A program made the position numbers and the translations under genes. Under the pieces are notes generated by a model. The model made no database searches and was not told where the DNA came from. It saw nothing but the letters and a program-made list of their open reading frames with translations. 64,000 nucleotides of DNA. Source: Corynebacterium sp. SCR221107. Lineage in GTDB: Bacteria > Actinomycetota > Actinomycetes > Mycobacteriales > Mycobacteriaceae. The stretch is from contig NZ_CP115670.1 of NCBI RefSeq assembly GCF_027886475.1, positions 558,001-622,000 on the forward strand, in the 5' to 3' direction. Shown in pieces: positions 1-12,275 of this stretch; positions within the stretch are counted from its first letter, which is position 1; each line of letters starts with the position of its first letter.

Positions 1-114
1 ATCGCACTGTATGAGGCTTACGGATTTCAGCGGCAGGGAATCCGCAGGCGTTATTACCAGCCGTCGGGGGCGGACGCGTACACGATGCTGCGCCCCGCGC
101 GTCCCCGAAGCTAG
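1..114 (+). CDS. rimI: RimI N-terminal acetyltransferase, C-terminal end only
   Basis: This is the last 37 codons of a gene that begins before the window. The residues ALYEAYGFQRQGIRRRYY match the end of the GNAT fold of ribosomal-protein-alanine N-acetyltransferases, where the YxxxGF segment belongs to the acetyl-CoA binding region. RimI acetylates the N-terminal alanine of ribosomal protein S18. In actinobacteria rimI is regularly followed by tsaD, as here. The identification rests on a short fragment plus this neighbour. Confidence 0.7.
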   Translation: MALYEAYGFQRQGIRRRYYQPSGADAYTMLRPARPRS

Positions 115-214
115 TTCGCTTGTCGTGCGGCAGTTGACGGCGGTCACCTTGGCGTCGTAAAGCAAATACAAGCGCAAGTTGGGTGCACGCGCACGGTGAG
201 TAGACTCTATTTCC

Positions 215-1276
215 ATGATCATCTTGGGAATCGAGTCCTCTTGTGACGAAACGGGCGTGGGCATCATCGACCTTGCCGACGACGGAACCATGACCATCCT
301 TGCCGATTCGGTGGCCAGTTCCATGCAACAGCACGCGCGCTTCGGCGGTGTGGTTCCCGAAATCGCTTCCCGCGCCCACCTCGAGGCCATGCAGCCGGTG
401 ATGCGGGCGGCGCTTGAACAAGCGGGCATTTCTAAGCCCGATGCCGTTGCAGCCACCGTCGGGCCCGGACTGGCCGGCGCCTTGCTGGTCGGTGCCTCGG
501 CGGCGAAGGCGTACGCGGCGGCGTGGGACGTGCCTTTTTATGGTGTCAACCACCTCGGCGGGCATGTGGCGGTAGCCAACTTGGAAGGCGAACCTCTGCC
601 GCATGCCATCGCGCTGCTCGTCTCCGGCGGGCACACGCAAATCCTTGAGGTTGAGGCGGTCGGCAAACCCATGAAGGAGCTGGGTTCGACGCTTGACGAC
701 GCCGCCGGTGAGGCCTACGACAAAGTAGCGCGGCTGCTGGGACTGGGGTATCCGGGTGGGCCGGTGATCGACAAGCTCGCCGCCCGCGGCAACAAAAAGG
801 CGATTGCCTTCCCGCGCGGGCTTTCGCGCAAGGATGACTTACGGGGCGAGCACCGCTTCGACTTTTCTTTTTCCGGACTCAAGACATCGGTGGCGCGCTA
901 CGTTGAGGCCGCCGAACGCAACGGGGAGGTCATTAGCGTTGAGGATGTCTGTGCTTCTTTCCAAGAGGCTGTCTGTGACGTCCTTACCGCTAAGGCGGTT
1001 GCCGCCTGCGAGGAAACCGGCGCGCGGGTATTGCTGCTGGGTGGGGGAGTCGCGGCCAACTCGCGGCTGCGCGAACTGGCACGACGACGCTGCGAGTCAA
1101 AGGGCATCGAGCTGCGGGTGCCACGCTTTAAGTTGTGTACCGACAACGGCGTCATGATCGCAGCCGTCGGCGCGCAGCTCATTTTCGAGGGTGCGCAGCC
1201 GTCCGGGCTGGGGATTGGAACGGATACCTCCTTGGAGGTGGAGATTCCCCTCGTGCTTGCGCCGGCTTCCGCGTAG
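215..1276 (+). CDS. tsaD: tRNA N6-adenosine threonylcarbamoyltransferase TsaD
   Basis: TsaD transfers the threonylcarbamoyl group to A37 of ANN-decoding tRNAs, together with TsaB and TsaE. The 353-residue protein has the expected length. It opens with the ASKHA phosphate loop region ([14 protein letters not shown]), carries the metal-binding HLGGH segment near residue 112, and has the nucleotide-binding [11 protein letters not shown] near residue 275. The ATG has no clear Shine-Dalgarno sequence, so the message may be nearly leaderless. It lies just after rimI, the usual actinobacterial partner. Confidence 0.96.
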   Translation: MIILGIESSCDETGVGIIDLADDGTMTILADSVASSMQQHARFGGVVPEIASRAHLEAMQPVMRAALEQAGISKPDAVAATVGPGLAGALLVGASAAKAYAAAWDVPFYGVNHLGGHVAVANLEGEPLPHAIALLVSGGHTQILEVEAVGKPMKELGSTLDDAAGEAYDKVARLLGLGYPGGPVIDKLAARGNKKAIAFPRGLSRKDDLRGEHRFDFSFSGLKTSVARYVEAAERNGEVISVEDVCASFQEAVCDVLTAKAVAACEETGARVLLLGGGVAANSRLRELARRRCESKGIELRVPRFKLCTDNGVMIAAVGAQLIFEGAQPSGLGIGTDTSLEVEIPLVLAPASA

Positions 1277-1476
1277 GGATGCGCCGGGGTGGGTACGCCC
1301 ACAAGGTGTACGCAAGGTGTCGCACACGTGAAATTTGGGTGCTCCGGTGGCGAGGTGGGACAAGGTGGGGTTAGCTCACAGACGAACTGTGGCCACGTGG
1401 CAACTTGGTGACCTGTCGGTCCAAGGATGCCGCACACGAAGCGCTGGCTGCTCCAATGATGTGTGGAGGACACCCC

Positions 1477-1908
1477 ATGACCCGAGGCTTTCTGGTTTTT
1501 CCGGATCTCACTCACCGTTTGATCGATTTTGAGCTCAACCACGCTCAGCAATTCCTCGGCGGGCTCGACGACGGCCGCCTGTCGGTCGCCTTCCAAGAAG
1601 ATGGCACAACCTATGCGGCGATGTATTCCGCGGCTGCGAAGTCGGAGGGTGCGGAGCCAAATCCGGTGGCCTCCCTTGGTCGCTCCGAGGCAGAGACCGG
1701 CGATTCCGCATTCTTTACCGACCCCGTGCGCGCGGTGTGCGGTCCCGTTATCTTTGTTGGCGCAGAAGGCGGTGACATCAGCGACGCCGATGTCGACCGT
1801 ATCAAGGATGGCATGCGAGCGGTGCGCAATTATATTGAGGATCTTCCGGAGGAGTACGCGCTGTGGCGTGGTGCGGTCAAGAACCTGGGGCGATTGAATC
1901 TTGACTAG
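1477..1908 (+). CDS. conserved hypothetical protein, acidic, 143 residues
   Basis: I do not recognise a named family. The start was placed at ATG 1477 (MTRGFLVFPDL) because GGAGGA lies six bases upstream; an in-frame start at 1405 has no ribosome-binding site. The protein is soluble and acidic, ends in a helix-rich segment (YIEDLPEEYALWRGAVKNLG), and has no signal peptide or membrane span. It sits between tsaD and the chaperonin operon and is followed by its own terminator, so it is probably a separate unit. Confidence 0.75.
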   Translation: MTRGFLVFPDLTHRLIDFELNHAQQFLGGLDDGRLSVAFQEDGTTYAAMYSAAAKSEGAEPNPVASLGRSEAETGDSAFFTDPVRAVCGPVIFVGAEGGDISDADVDRIKDGMRAVRNYIEDLPEEYALWRGAVKNLGRLNLD

Positions 1909-1932
1909 CATTGCGCAATAGCTTGCTTGTAT

Positions 1933-1966
1933 CCCGGCGCCTTTTCGTGGTGCCGGGTTTTGCTTT
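1933..1966 (+). terminator. rho-independent terminator after the hypothetical gene
   Basis: CCCGGCGCC (1933-1941) pairs with GGTGCCGGG (1949-1957), followed by TTTTGCTTT. A family-A repeat (TTGCTTTCCGAC, 1960-1971) begins inside the T-rich tail. Confidence 0.75.
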
Positions 1967-2053
1967 CCGACGTCCACAGGCTCCACGGGGGTGCGGCCCA
2001 AATGGGCAGGATAGGCACGCAGGGTGTTCGCTTTGAGCTAACAATGTTGTCGG

Positions 2054-2080
2054 TTAGCACTCGCAAGGGTAGAGTGCCAA
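2054..2080 (+). promoter_or_regulatory. CIRCE operator (HrcA binding site)
   Basis: TTAGCACTC (2054-2062), nine bases, then GAGTGCCAA (2072-2080). This matches the CIRCE consensus TTAGCACTC-N9-GAGTGCTAA with one mismatch. HrcA represses groE transcription through this element under non-stress conditions. It lies about 100 bases before groES. Confidence 0.93.
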
Positions 2081-2182
2081 TAGGTTGTCAAACACACAGT
2101 TGTTCACCCGCGACGACGGCTGTGCTGGATTTGCACGCAACCGGCACAAAATAAGAACGCTCTTATTCACGAAAGGATCATC

Positions 2183-2479
2183 GTGGCTAACGTCAACATC
2201 AAGCCTTTGGAGGATCGCATCCTCATCCAGATCAGCGAAGCTGAGACCACCACCGCCTCCGGCCTGGTCATCCCAGACTCCGCCAAGGAGAAGCCTCAGG
2301 AGGGCGTCGTTGTCGCAGCCGGCCCAGGCCGCTTCGATGGCGATGACCGCGTCCCGATGGACATCAAGGTTGGTGACACCGTTGTGTTCTCCAAGTACGG
2401 CGGAACCGAGCTGAAGTACAACGGCCAGGAGTACCTCCTGCTCAATTCCCGCGACGTGCTGGCCATCATCGAAAAGTAA
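2183..2479 (+). CDS. groES: co-chaperonin GroES
   Basis: GroES is the heptameric lid of the GroEL folding chamber. The 98-residue product begins at GTG 2183 ([16 protein letters not shown]), with GAAAGGA seven bases upstream. The mobile loop (residues about 18-32, [17 protein letters not shown]) and the conserved [20 protein letters not shown] end are present. It is followed by groEL after 18 bases, forming the CIRCE-controlled groESL operon. Confidence 0.98.
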   Translation: MANVNIKPLEDRILIQISEAETTTASGLVIPDSAKEKPQEGVVVAAGPGRFDGDDRVPMDIKVGDTVVFSKYGGTELKYNGQEYLLLNSRDVLAIIEK

Positions 2480-4114
<1,635 letters not shown>

Positions 4115-4141
4115 CTAAAACCTTAAGTAGTGCGCTGAAAC

Positions 4142-4175
4142 AAAAACCAGCCAACGAGAGCGTTGGCTGGTTTTT
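4142..4175 (+). terminator. groESL terminator
   Basis: AAAAACCAGCCAACG (4142-4156) pairs perfectly with CGTTGGCTGGTTTTT (4161-4175) around an AGAG loop, with the T-run as the 3' arm. A family-B repeat (CTTCATTACGCATAG, 4181-4195) follows directly. Confidence 0.92.
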
Positions 4176-4459
4176 CGCGCCTTCATTACGCATAGAACCC
4201 ACAGCAGCTAAAAAAATCCCCTGTACGTTTCGCAGACCACTAGTGGCGGACAGTGAAAACGCGCGGGGGAGTCAGAATGAGGAGCTTAAGGCTCGATCGT
4301 CTGAAGAAGATAAAAGAGCACGAGGACAGTACTACTAGGCGAAAACATGGCCGAGGGGGATGCTTCCCTTTTGGGTTGTCACCTAGTAGTGCGCTGGCAG
4401 GGCGTGGCTACTTATATCCAGTGCTGGTGAATACACAATTCGCCGCTGGGGCGAGTGAA

Positions 4460-4762
4460 CTATACAGTGATTTTTGGGCGGCTACGGTTGCGGCTTCGCA
4501 GGACCAGCTGACGCTCCGACTCGGAAAGCCCGCCCCAGATTCCGTAGGGCTCGGCGACCTTGAGCGCGTGTTCACGGCACTGCTGGAGTACGGGGCAGTC
4601 GTTGCAAATGGCCTTGGCGCGAAGTTCACGCTGCATGCGGGCGCGTCCGCGTTCGCCGTCTGGGTGGTAGAAGACGTCCGAATTCTTCCCGCGGCAAGCA
4701 CCTCGAAGCTGCCAATCCCAAAAGTCAGCATTTGGACCCGGGAGCAGGTTTGGCTGGGTCAT
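4460..4762 (-). CDS. WhiB-family iron-sulfur regulator (WhcB-like)
   Basis: A 100-residue WhiB-like protein. Cys23, Cys53, Cys56 and Cys62 form the C-Xn-C-X2-C-X5-C pattern that binds a [4Fe-4S] cluster, followed by the GIWGG turn (residues 74-78) and a basic C terminus. Such proteins usually bind the major sigma factor and adjust transcription to redox or stress. By position (between groEL1 and sigD) it corresponds to whcB of C. glutamicum; that assignment is from memory of gene order. A longer forward frame over the same DNA (from 4253) has no protein-like features. Confidence 0.9.
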   Translation of the reverse strand: MTQPNLLPGPNADFWDWQLRGACRGKNSDVFYHPDGERGRARMQRELRAKAICNDCPVLQQCREHALKVAEPYGIWGGLSESERQLVLRSRNRSRPKITV

Positions 4763-5433
4763 GTTCGTGGATTCTCCTTGAAATGCGCAAACGGTAGTGC
4801 GGGCGACGCACGGAGGGGTGTGCGCTGCTCACCTTGATGCGGTGCCAAGTTTTCACGGGAAAGGTAAACAAAGGGTGTCCCGTGGTTATCGACCCCGTGG
4901 CCAGCGTTGAAACGCTAGGCATTCTTCCTGCAGTTTTAGGGAACTACACTGTTGTGACCTGCACTTTCTTCCGTAAGTGAAAACTAGGTTAACTCTTTGG
5001 TGGGAGATAAAACAAGAGAAAAATTAGGCGAATATAAGGTCTTGCGCACCCGACGTGTATGCGTGTAAGTGGCCTTTGAACCTACCCGCAGGCAATCGCC
5101 ATCCTTGGCAGTGGTACTGCCGGATGGTTGGAATCCTTCCTTCCAAAGTCCCGGAACGGGATCTCCTCGTGGTTGAGAAAAGTCGAAAACATAGCCGTTG
5201 TGCAAACGGCAAATAGTCGTGGTGGGGCTAGGTTTGGGCCAATGAAAGCCGGTGATTGCAATCCTTCAAAAGCAAGGGATGTGAGAGTTTGCGCACGCCA
5301 ACGCTGCGGTTTTCGGGATAGTTACAGGTATATTGTTTGGGGTATGCGCGTGTGGGGGCATCGGTTTCGGTGTCCCGGCAAGGAGAACAAGTGATTGTGC
5401 GCCATCAAGGGTGCACTGGAGGTTTGGGCTGTC
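4763..5433. other. long intergenic/leader region between the WhiB gene and sigD
   Basis: This 670-base stretch has no convincing gene. It contains the divergent promoters of the WhiB gene and sigD, an A/T-rich promoter-like segment near 5020-5040 (GAGAAAAATTAGGCGAATATAAGG), and the hairpin cluster at 5099-5210. Short frames at 4725-4922, 4984-5212 and 5128-5394 look non-coding. Confidence 0.6.
5099..5210 (+). other. cluster of four hairpins in the sigD upstream region
   Basis: Four perfect inverted repeats lie in 112 bases. Hairpin 1 is nested: CCATCC (5099-5104) with GGATGG (5122-5127) enclosing GGCAGT/ACTGCC. Hairpin 2: TTGGAA/TTCCAA (5128-5146). Hairpin 3: TCCCG/CGGGA (5149-5161). Hairpin 4: GCCGTT/AACGGC (5194-5210). 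None has a T-run, so they are not ordinary terminators. I do not recognise a known riboswitch; a structured leader RNA is possible. Confidence 0.45.
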
Positions 5434-5441
5434 GTGAGTGA
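5391..5441 (+). other. possible 16-codon upstream ORF overlapping the sigD start
   Basis: GTG 5391 is preceded by a strong AAGGAG (5380-5385) and opens a 16-codon frame that stops with TGA at 5439-5441, eight bases into the proposed sigD start at 5434. This arrangement would allow translational coupling. Alternatively the AAGGAG may serve a TTG start of sigD itself at 5395. Confidence 0.3.
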
Positions 5442-5997
5442 TCGTGAGCAAGAGTTAGCGGAGCTTGTTCCGCTGGCTGCTGCCGGTGACCAGCGTGCCC
5501 TGCGCTTCGTCATCGACATTGTCTATCCTCTGGTGCTGCGGTACGCACGCGCGCGCATTTCCGGTGGCAAGCATCCCACGGCAGAAGACGTGGCCCAGGA
5601 GATTTGCTTGGCGGTGGCGACAAGCATCGGCAAGTTTGTGGATCAAGGGCGCCCGTTTATGGCGTTTGTCTATGGAATCGCCTCCAATAAGGTTGCCGAT
5701 GCCCATCGAAGCTTTGCCAGGGATCTTTCCAACCCCACCGATGATGTTCCTGATGTGGAGATTGATCGTCAATCACCCGAGGAATATGCCCTGCTCAGCG
5801 ATAGTAGTAACAAAGTTCGGCAGCTGCTCGATTTACTCAGTGAGAAGTCTCGCGAAATCCTTATCCTGAGGGTTTTCGTGGGGCTGAGTGCGGAGGAAAC
5901 CGCACAGATCGTAGGAAGTACCCCCGGTGCCGTCAGGGTGGCGCAGCACCGAGCCCTTGCCACATTGCGCAAGGAATTAGAGCAGGAGACCAGCTAA
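5434..5997 (+). CDS. sigD: ECF sigma factor SigD
   Basis: Extracytoplasmic-function sigma factor of 187 residues. Region 2 spans about residues 25-95 (AEDVAQEICLAVATSI, then FVYGIASNKVADAHRSFAR) and region 4 about 125-180 (SREILILRVFVGLSAEETAQIVGS with the helix-turn-helix). GTG 5434 is favoured by GGAGG about ten bases upstream; an in-frame TTG at 5395 is the alternative. In corynebacteria SigD controls mycomembrane and cell-envelope genes. The stop is two bases before rsdA, so both are co-transcribed. Confidence 0.9.
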   Translation: MSDREQELAELVPLAAAGDQRALRFVIDIVYPLVLRYARARISGGKHPTAEDVAQEICLAVATSIGKFVDQGRPFMAFVYGIASNKVADAHRSFARDLSNPTDDVPDVEIDRQSPEEYALLSDSSNKVRQLLDLLSEKSREILILRVFVGLSAEETAQIVGSTPGAVRVAQHRALATLRKELEQETS

Positions 5998-5999
5998 CC

Positions 6000-6947
6000 A
6001 TGACGAATCGTCGTTTCGGAGACAAAGACTCCGAGCAGTTCCCGGTCACGGAGCTTATTGCGCCCGTGAACGCGGACGAGGCGTTTGTTAACTCCCTTGC
6101 AGCTGGGGATCAGTCCCTTCGTGGTACTGATCCGTTGGCTGATCTCTTTCTCGATTTCAAGGGCGAGTTGGATCGGGACATGCCCGCCCCGCCTACTTTG
6201 GCGATGTTGGGCTTAGAGGATGTGTCTGCGGATGCGCCGGAACCGCTTGCCGACGGCGCGCCGGCCGATTCCCATCCGGCGACCGATCAGTTCCCCGCCA
6301 ATGTGGTTCCGCTTCGCGGTCGAGGCAAGCGTCTTTCGGCGCAATCCGGAGGAAAACGTGGCTTCCGCAGCAATTTCGTCTCCGGCCTCGTAGGGGCAGC
6401 GGCAGCGACTTTGGTCATCGCTGGCGGTGGATCGATGGTGGCCGGCGCGGGTGTGGATTCCCCGTTGTATGGGCTCAACCAGCGCCTTTTTGGGGGCACG
6501 TCCGAAACTGCTGTCGTCGAACTGGCCTCCGCGCTGGAACAAGTCGATAACCTCAGTAATGCCGGCGATGCCGAGGGGGCTCGTCAAGCCCTCGAGCAAG
6601 CCCGAGCGATTGTCGATGGCATGAAGCCCAAGGATCGTCCCCCAGCGCAAACCCAGGTGGATCGGGTGGAGGCCAGCTTGGTCAAGACCACAGAGACCGT
6701 CACGGTCACCGAGACCGCCCCGGCTGAGCCGACGACGGTGACGGTAGTCCAAAGCCCGGGCACCACGCCGACCCCTGTGGCTGAGCCGACGACTACGGCC
6801 GCCGCGCCGGTCGCTCCCGTGGCACCCGTCCAACAGCCCACCAGCTCGGCTCAGGCAAGCCCTGCCCCGAGCGTTTCGCAGCCGAATCAGGATCCGGACG
6901 CCACTGCCCCAGCTGTGCCGTTGGAACCTCCGGTGGTCTTCAACTAA
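6000..6947 (+). CDS. rsdA: anti-sigma-D factor RsdA
   Basis: A 315-residue single-pass membrane protein. The N terminus (residues 1-65) resembles the RsdA sigma-D-binding region, with DPLADLFLDFKGELDRDMP. One membrane segment lies near residues 122-145 (FVSGLVGAAAATLVIAGG). The outer part ends in a Pro/Thr/Val-rich low-complexity tail (residues about 225-310). It starts two bases after sigD. Release of SigD by regulated proteolysis is known for the mycobacterial homologue and is inferred here. A family-A core lies at 6245-6254. Confidence 0.9.
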   Translation: MTNRRFGDKDSEQFPVTELIAPVNADEAFVNSLAAGDQSLRGTDPLADLFLDFKGELDRDMPAPPTLAMLGLEDVSADAPEPLADGAPADSHPATDQFPANVVPLRGRGKRLSAQSGGKRGFRSNFVSGLVGAAAATLVIAGGGSMVAGAGVDSPLYGLNQRLFGGTSETAVVELASALEQVDNLSNAGDAEGARQALEQARAIVDGMKPKDRPPAQTQVDRVEASLVKTTETVTVTETAPAEPTTVTVVQSPGTTPTPVAEPTTTAAAPVAPVAPVQQPTSSAQASPAPSVSQPNQDPDATAPAVPLEPPVVFN

Positions 6948-7015
6948 GGGGAGCGGTAGCGTCACTACCGATAGCAAAAATTCTTCGCAGGCCAGTGCAT
7001 TGCGTGTTACGAGAA

Positions 7016-7052
7016 GTGCCGAGACTCACTCAGTGGTCTCGGCACCTGTCTT
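7016..7052 (+). terminator. terminator of sigD-rsdA
   Basis: GTGCCGAGAC (7016-7025) pairs perfectly with GTCTCGGCAC (7036-7045), followed by CTGTCTTTT. Confidence 0.8.
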
Positions 7053-7136
7053 TTCCGGCCGATTCCGCGCGCAACCACGCGGGCTGGAAGGTGCTCACAA
7101 CGCCTGCGGCGAGGTGTCGGGTCGGGTGTGGGCGAA

Positions 7137-7174
7137 GAAAACCCCGATCACATTGCGTGGCAGGTGATCGGGGT
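7137..7174 (-). terminator. terminator of the DUF5319 gene
   Basis: On the minus strand ACCCCGATCAC pairs with GTGATCGGGGT (plus positions 7164-7174 and 7141-7151), followed by TTTTCTTC. It lies about 20 bases past the DUF5319 stop. Confidence 0.8.
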
Positions 7175-7193
7175 TTGGTGTTGAAGCCGCGTG

Positions 7194-7574
7194 CTAGAAG
7201 CGTGGCGCGTTGAGTCCGTCGAGATAGCCCAAGCAGTAGTCCCACGGAACGTAGGCCTCGGGGCGTGGCTGGGCGCTGGGTTCGTGGACGGGGCCTAGTT
7301 CGCCCGCGAGGGTGGCGCGCATGTTGGCGGCCATGATTTCCCAGTCGTAGTAGTGGTTTTCCTGGCAGTCCTCGCAGAAGAAGAACACCCCGTCGATGCC
7401 GTGGGGTTGCAGGACACGTCGGAACTCGGCGGTGAGCGCGAGGTCTTGCTCAATCTGGGCGCGTTCCTCCGCGGTCAGCGGCGGCAACGGCTCGTCATCG
7501 TCTTCGAGAAAGGACGCCGGATCGTTGGGGTCATCGGCGAAGGGATCACGAGGCATCATTGGATCGAAGTTCAC
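7194..7574 (-). CDS. DUF5319 family protein
   Basis: A 126-residue acidic soluble protein of a family restricted to actinobacteria. It has an Asp/Pro-rich N terminus (residues 1-35), a central CEDCQENHYYDWE segment with two cysteines (about 67-79), and a C-terminal WDYCLGYLDGL motif. Function is unknown. It lies between rsdA and guaB2 and converges on the sigD-rsdA operon. Confidence 0.85.
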   Translation of the reverse strand: MNFDPMMPRDPFADDPNDPASFLEDDDEPLPPLTAEERAQIEQDLALTAEFRRVLQPHGIDGVFFFCEDCQENHYYDWEIMAANMRATLAGELGPVHEPSAQPRPEAYVPWDYCLGYLDGLNAPRF

Positions 7575-9631
<2,057 letters not shown>

Positions 9632-9647
9632 AAACTCGACGCAGCGC

Positions 9648-9680
9648 ACCCAGGTTCCCTCGTTGGGGGCCTGGGTTTTT
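9648..9680 (+). terminator. guaB2 terminator
   Basis: CCCAGG (9649-9654) pairs with CCTGGG (9670-9675), extended by TTCC/GGGG, with a T-run at 9676-9680. A family-A repeat begins four bases later. Confidence 0.8.
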
Positions 9681-9683
9681 GCA

Positions 9684-9760
9684 TTGCTTTCCGACGCCTA
9701 CGGTGTCGCAGCCGGCGGGCGTCGGCACGCAACGTCGGTAAGCGCCTTCATTACGTATAG
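9684..9760 (-). repeat. composite B-A repeat unit
   Basis: On the minus strand: CTATACGTAATGAAG (plus 9746-9760), a 50-base gap, then GTCGGAAAGCAA (plus 9684-9695). The gap holds two further A-like words (GTCGGCACGCAA 9721-9732 and GTCGGTAAGC 9734-9743). It lies between guaB2 and guaB3. Confidence 0.7.
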
Positions 9761-9856
9761 ACAAATTAGTCACGGCGACTATGCCCGAGCGGGTGCGGCT
9801 GAGTAGACTTGGATGCTGTTGTTTGCCACCTCCTCGATGAAGGAAATGAGTATTCC

Positions 9857-10999
9857 ATGCGGGACTACGTAGAAATCGGAATTGGGCGTGAAGCGCGCCG
9901 CACCTATGACTTGGAAGCCATCTCGGTGCTGCCGGCTCGCCGCACCCGTTCCTCTAAGGACGTGGACACCACTTGGCACATCGACGCCTATACTTTCGAC
10001 ACCCCATTCATGTCGCACCCCACCGATGCCCTGGCAACGCCGGAGTTTGTCATCGAGATGGACGAGCAGGGCGGGCTGGGCGTGATCAACGCCGAGGGCC
10101 TGTGGGGTCGCCACGCTGACCTCGAAGCAGCCATCGCCTCGGTGGTGGAGGCTTACGGCACCGACGAGTTGGATCCGGCGGCGTTCTCGCGCGCGACTCG
10201 CAAGCTTCAGGAGCTGCACGCAGCCCCCATCGATCAGGAGCTGCTGGCCGAGCGCATCGGCCAGGTGCGCGCCTCCGGCGCGACCGTCGCAGCCCGTGTT
10301 TCGCCGCAAAATGCGAGGGAACTCGCCCCGGCCTTGATCAAGGCTGGCGTGGAGATCCTCGTCATCCAGGGCACCATCATCTCCGCCGAGCACGTGGAGA
10401 CCGGCGGCCAGCCGCTCAACCTCAAGGAGTTCATCGGCTCGCTCGATATCCCGGTCATCGCGGGTGGCGTCACCAACTACACCACCGCCTTGCACCTCAT
10501 GCGCTCGGGCGCGGTCGGCATCATCGTCGGCGGCGGAACCAATACCAACGACATCGCCCTGGGCATCGAGACCCCGCTGGCCACCGCGATCGCGGACGTG
10601 GCCGCGGCCCGTCGCGATTACCTGGACGAGACCGGTGGGCGCTACGTGCATGTCATCGCCGACGGAGCCATCGCCAACTCCGGCGACGCGGTCAAGGCCA
10701 TCGCCTGTGGCGCTGACGCTGTGGTCTTGGGTGAGCCGCTGGCGCGCGCCACCGAGGCCGCCGCCGGTGGCATCTACTGGCAGGCATCGGCTGCACACCC
10801 GCGCTTCCCGCGCGGGCTGGTGGGTAACACGGGACTGGCCGGCGAGGAGCGTTCCAGCTTGGAGGTCATCCTGCACGGGCCTTCCGCCAATGTCTTCGGC
10901 GAGGAGAATTTTGTTGGCGGTCTCAAGCGTGCCATGGCCAAGTGCGGCTACACCGATTTGAAGAGCTTCCAGAAGGTGGAGCTCGCCATCGGTTATTAG
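9857..10999 (+). CDS. GuaB3 family IMP dehydrogenase-related protein
   Basis: A 380-residue member of the IMPDH/GMP reductase TIM-barrel superfamily without CBS domains. It matches the actinobacterial GuaB3 family found directly after guaB2. ATG 9857 (MRDYVEIGIG) was chosen over an upstream in-frame start at 9809; GAAGGAAATGAG lies about ten bases before it. The typical IMPDH SICTTR cysteine loop is not present (the equivalent region reads VGGGTNTNDIALG), so it may not be a classical IMPDH; its reaction is unsettled. Confidence 0.88.
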   Translation: MRDYVEIGIGREARRTYDLEAISVLPARRTRSSKDVDTTWHIDAYTFDTPFMSHPTDALATPEFVIEMDEQGGLGVINAEGLWGRHADLEAAIASVVEAYGTDELDPAAFSRATRKLQELHAAPIDQELLAERIGQVRASGATVAARVSPQNARELAPALIKAGVEILVIQGTIISAEHVETGGQPLNLKEFIGSLDIPVIAGGVTNYTTALHLMRSGAVGIIVGGGTNTNDIALGIETPLATAIADVAAARRDYLDETGGRYVHVIADGAIANSGDAVKAIACGADAVVLGEPLARATEAAAGGIYWQASAAHPRFPRGLVGNTGLAGEERSSLEVILHGPSANVFGEENFVGGLKRAMAKCGYTDLKSFQKVELAIGY

Positions 11000-11088
11000 G
11001 AAAAGAAGCCTTGTCTTGGTTGATCGCGTGACTAAGTCGTGGCATCTACCGCCGACTAGCGCCAGATAGCGCTGGCCTTAAGAAAGCG

Positions 11089-11134
11089 GCATCCCCGGCC
11101 TGAGCCTTTTCAAGAAAGCTTAGGCCGGGGATGC
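11089..11134 (+). terminator. hairpin after guaB3 (bidirectional candidate)
   Basis: GCATCCCCGGCCTGAGC (11089-11105) pairs with GCTTAGGCCGGGGATGC (11118-11134) with one G-T wobble. The T-run is weak on the plus strand. It sits between convergent guaB3 and the EamA gene. Confidence 0.7.
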
Positions 11135-11195
11135 GTGTATGCGGGCCACCGCGATTGGGGGTGGGAAGCTCGGCAGGGGGTTGTGGGCTGGCGGG

Positions 11196-12158
11196 CTAGA
11201 CCGGCGTGGCAGCCGGGTTGCTGGCAGTGTCGCTTATATCACGTCCGTCACTGTGGGCACTTTGGGTGGGGTCGCTACTGATACGTGCGCGTCGATTAGC
11301 GGAAACGGTAATGCCGATACTGGCCGCGATCACCATGCAGGCCGCGACGCCGCCGAGCAGGCCGATGGGTTGGGATAACAAGATCCAACCGGCCGTTGCC
11401 GCGATGGCGGGTTCGAGCGAAAGCATGATGCTGAAGATGTTTGAAGGCATTCTCCGCAGCGCGAGGAACTCGAAAAGGTAAGGCAGGACGGATGCCAAAA
11501 GACCGGTTCCGAAGGCCAACAGGAGCAGGTGGGGGTCGGCCAAGACTGTCGGCACCTGGGAGAGACCGAGGGGCGCCGGGATCAGCGCACCTATTAGTAC
11601 TGCCATGGCAAGACCGCCGGTGCCGGGCACGAGCGCGCCAGCGCGTGCCGACGACAGGATATACAGTGCCCAGAAGACCGCCGCCGCAAGAGTAAAGGCA
11701 ACGCCAATGGGATCAAGCGGTTCCCCCGTCAACGACTCGAATCCCAGGAGACCAAGCCCGCAGGCGGCGAGTCCTACCCAAATGAAATCCCGCCCATTGC
11801 GCGACAATAGTGCCGAGAGCACCAGCGGGCCGATAAACTCGATTGTGACAGCCGTGCCGAGGGGGATGCGTGCAATGGCATGGTAGAAACAGGTGTTCAT
11901 GCCACCGAAGCTGAGCCCGAAGAAGATCACAGCGCGCCATTGCGCAGCAGTCCAGGTTCGTATCTTGGGGCGAGAGAAGGGGATGAGGATCAGTCCCGCG
12001 ACGATGAGTCGGAAGAAGGTGGTTCCTGAAGCGCCCGCGTGAGGGAATAGTTGAGTGGCCAGCGCTGCGCCAAATTGCAGGGACAGGCACGAGCCGAGCA
12101 CGAGGAGAATACCTGTGGTCGGCACTGCGCTTGCCGACGCCTTCGGTGTGAAACTCAT
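11196..12158 (-). CDS. EamA/DMT-superfamily exporter (RhtA-like)
   Basis: A 320-residue protein with about ten hydrophobic segments in two EamA repeats (about residues 15-145 and 160-290), typical of drug/metabolite transporters such as the RhtA threonine/homoserine exporter. The polar tail (residues 290-320) is unconserved. It is divergent from a LysR gene 117 bases away, the usual arrangement of an exporter and its activator. The substrate cannot be read from sequence; an amino acid is likely. Confidence 0.85.
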   Translation of the reverse strand: MSFTPKASASAVPTTGILLVLGSCLSLQFGAALATQLFPHAGASGTTFFRLIVAGLILIPFSRPKIRTWTAAQWRAVIFFGLSFGGMNTCFYHAIARIPLGTAVTIEFIGPLVLSALLSRNGRDFIWVGLAACGLGLLGFESLTGEPLDPIGVAFTLAAAVFWALYILSSARAGALVPGTGGLAMAVLIGALIPAPLGLSQVPTVLADPHLLLLAFGTGLLASVLPYLFEFLALRRMPSNIFSIMLSLEPAIAATAGWILLSQPIGLLGGVAACMVIAASIGITVSANRRARISSDPTQSAHSDGRDISDTASNPAATPV

Positions 12159-12275
12159 GGAACTAATGGTGACCTAAAATACCGGTTACGTCTAGCAACT
12201 GTTTATTTCGGATAATCGTTAGAATTTCTAACATATGTGGTGGGTAGATTCGTTCCGGATGAAAGGACTGTCACC

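Noticed and set aside
4253..4837. A 194-codon plus-strand frame
   Set aside because: It covers the WhiB gene on the opposite strand, which has all four cluster cysteines; the plus-strand product has no family features.
4984..5010. DtxR iron box (ACTAGGTTAACTC)
   Set aside because: Only part of one half-site resembles the TTAGGTTAG consensus; the symmetry is poor.
9779..10876. A 365-codon minus-strand frame over guaB3
   Set aside because: Antisense shadow with Gly/Val/Asp-rich content.
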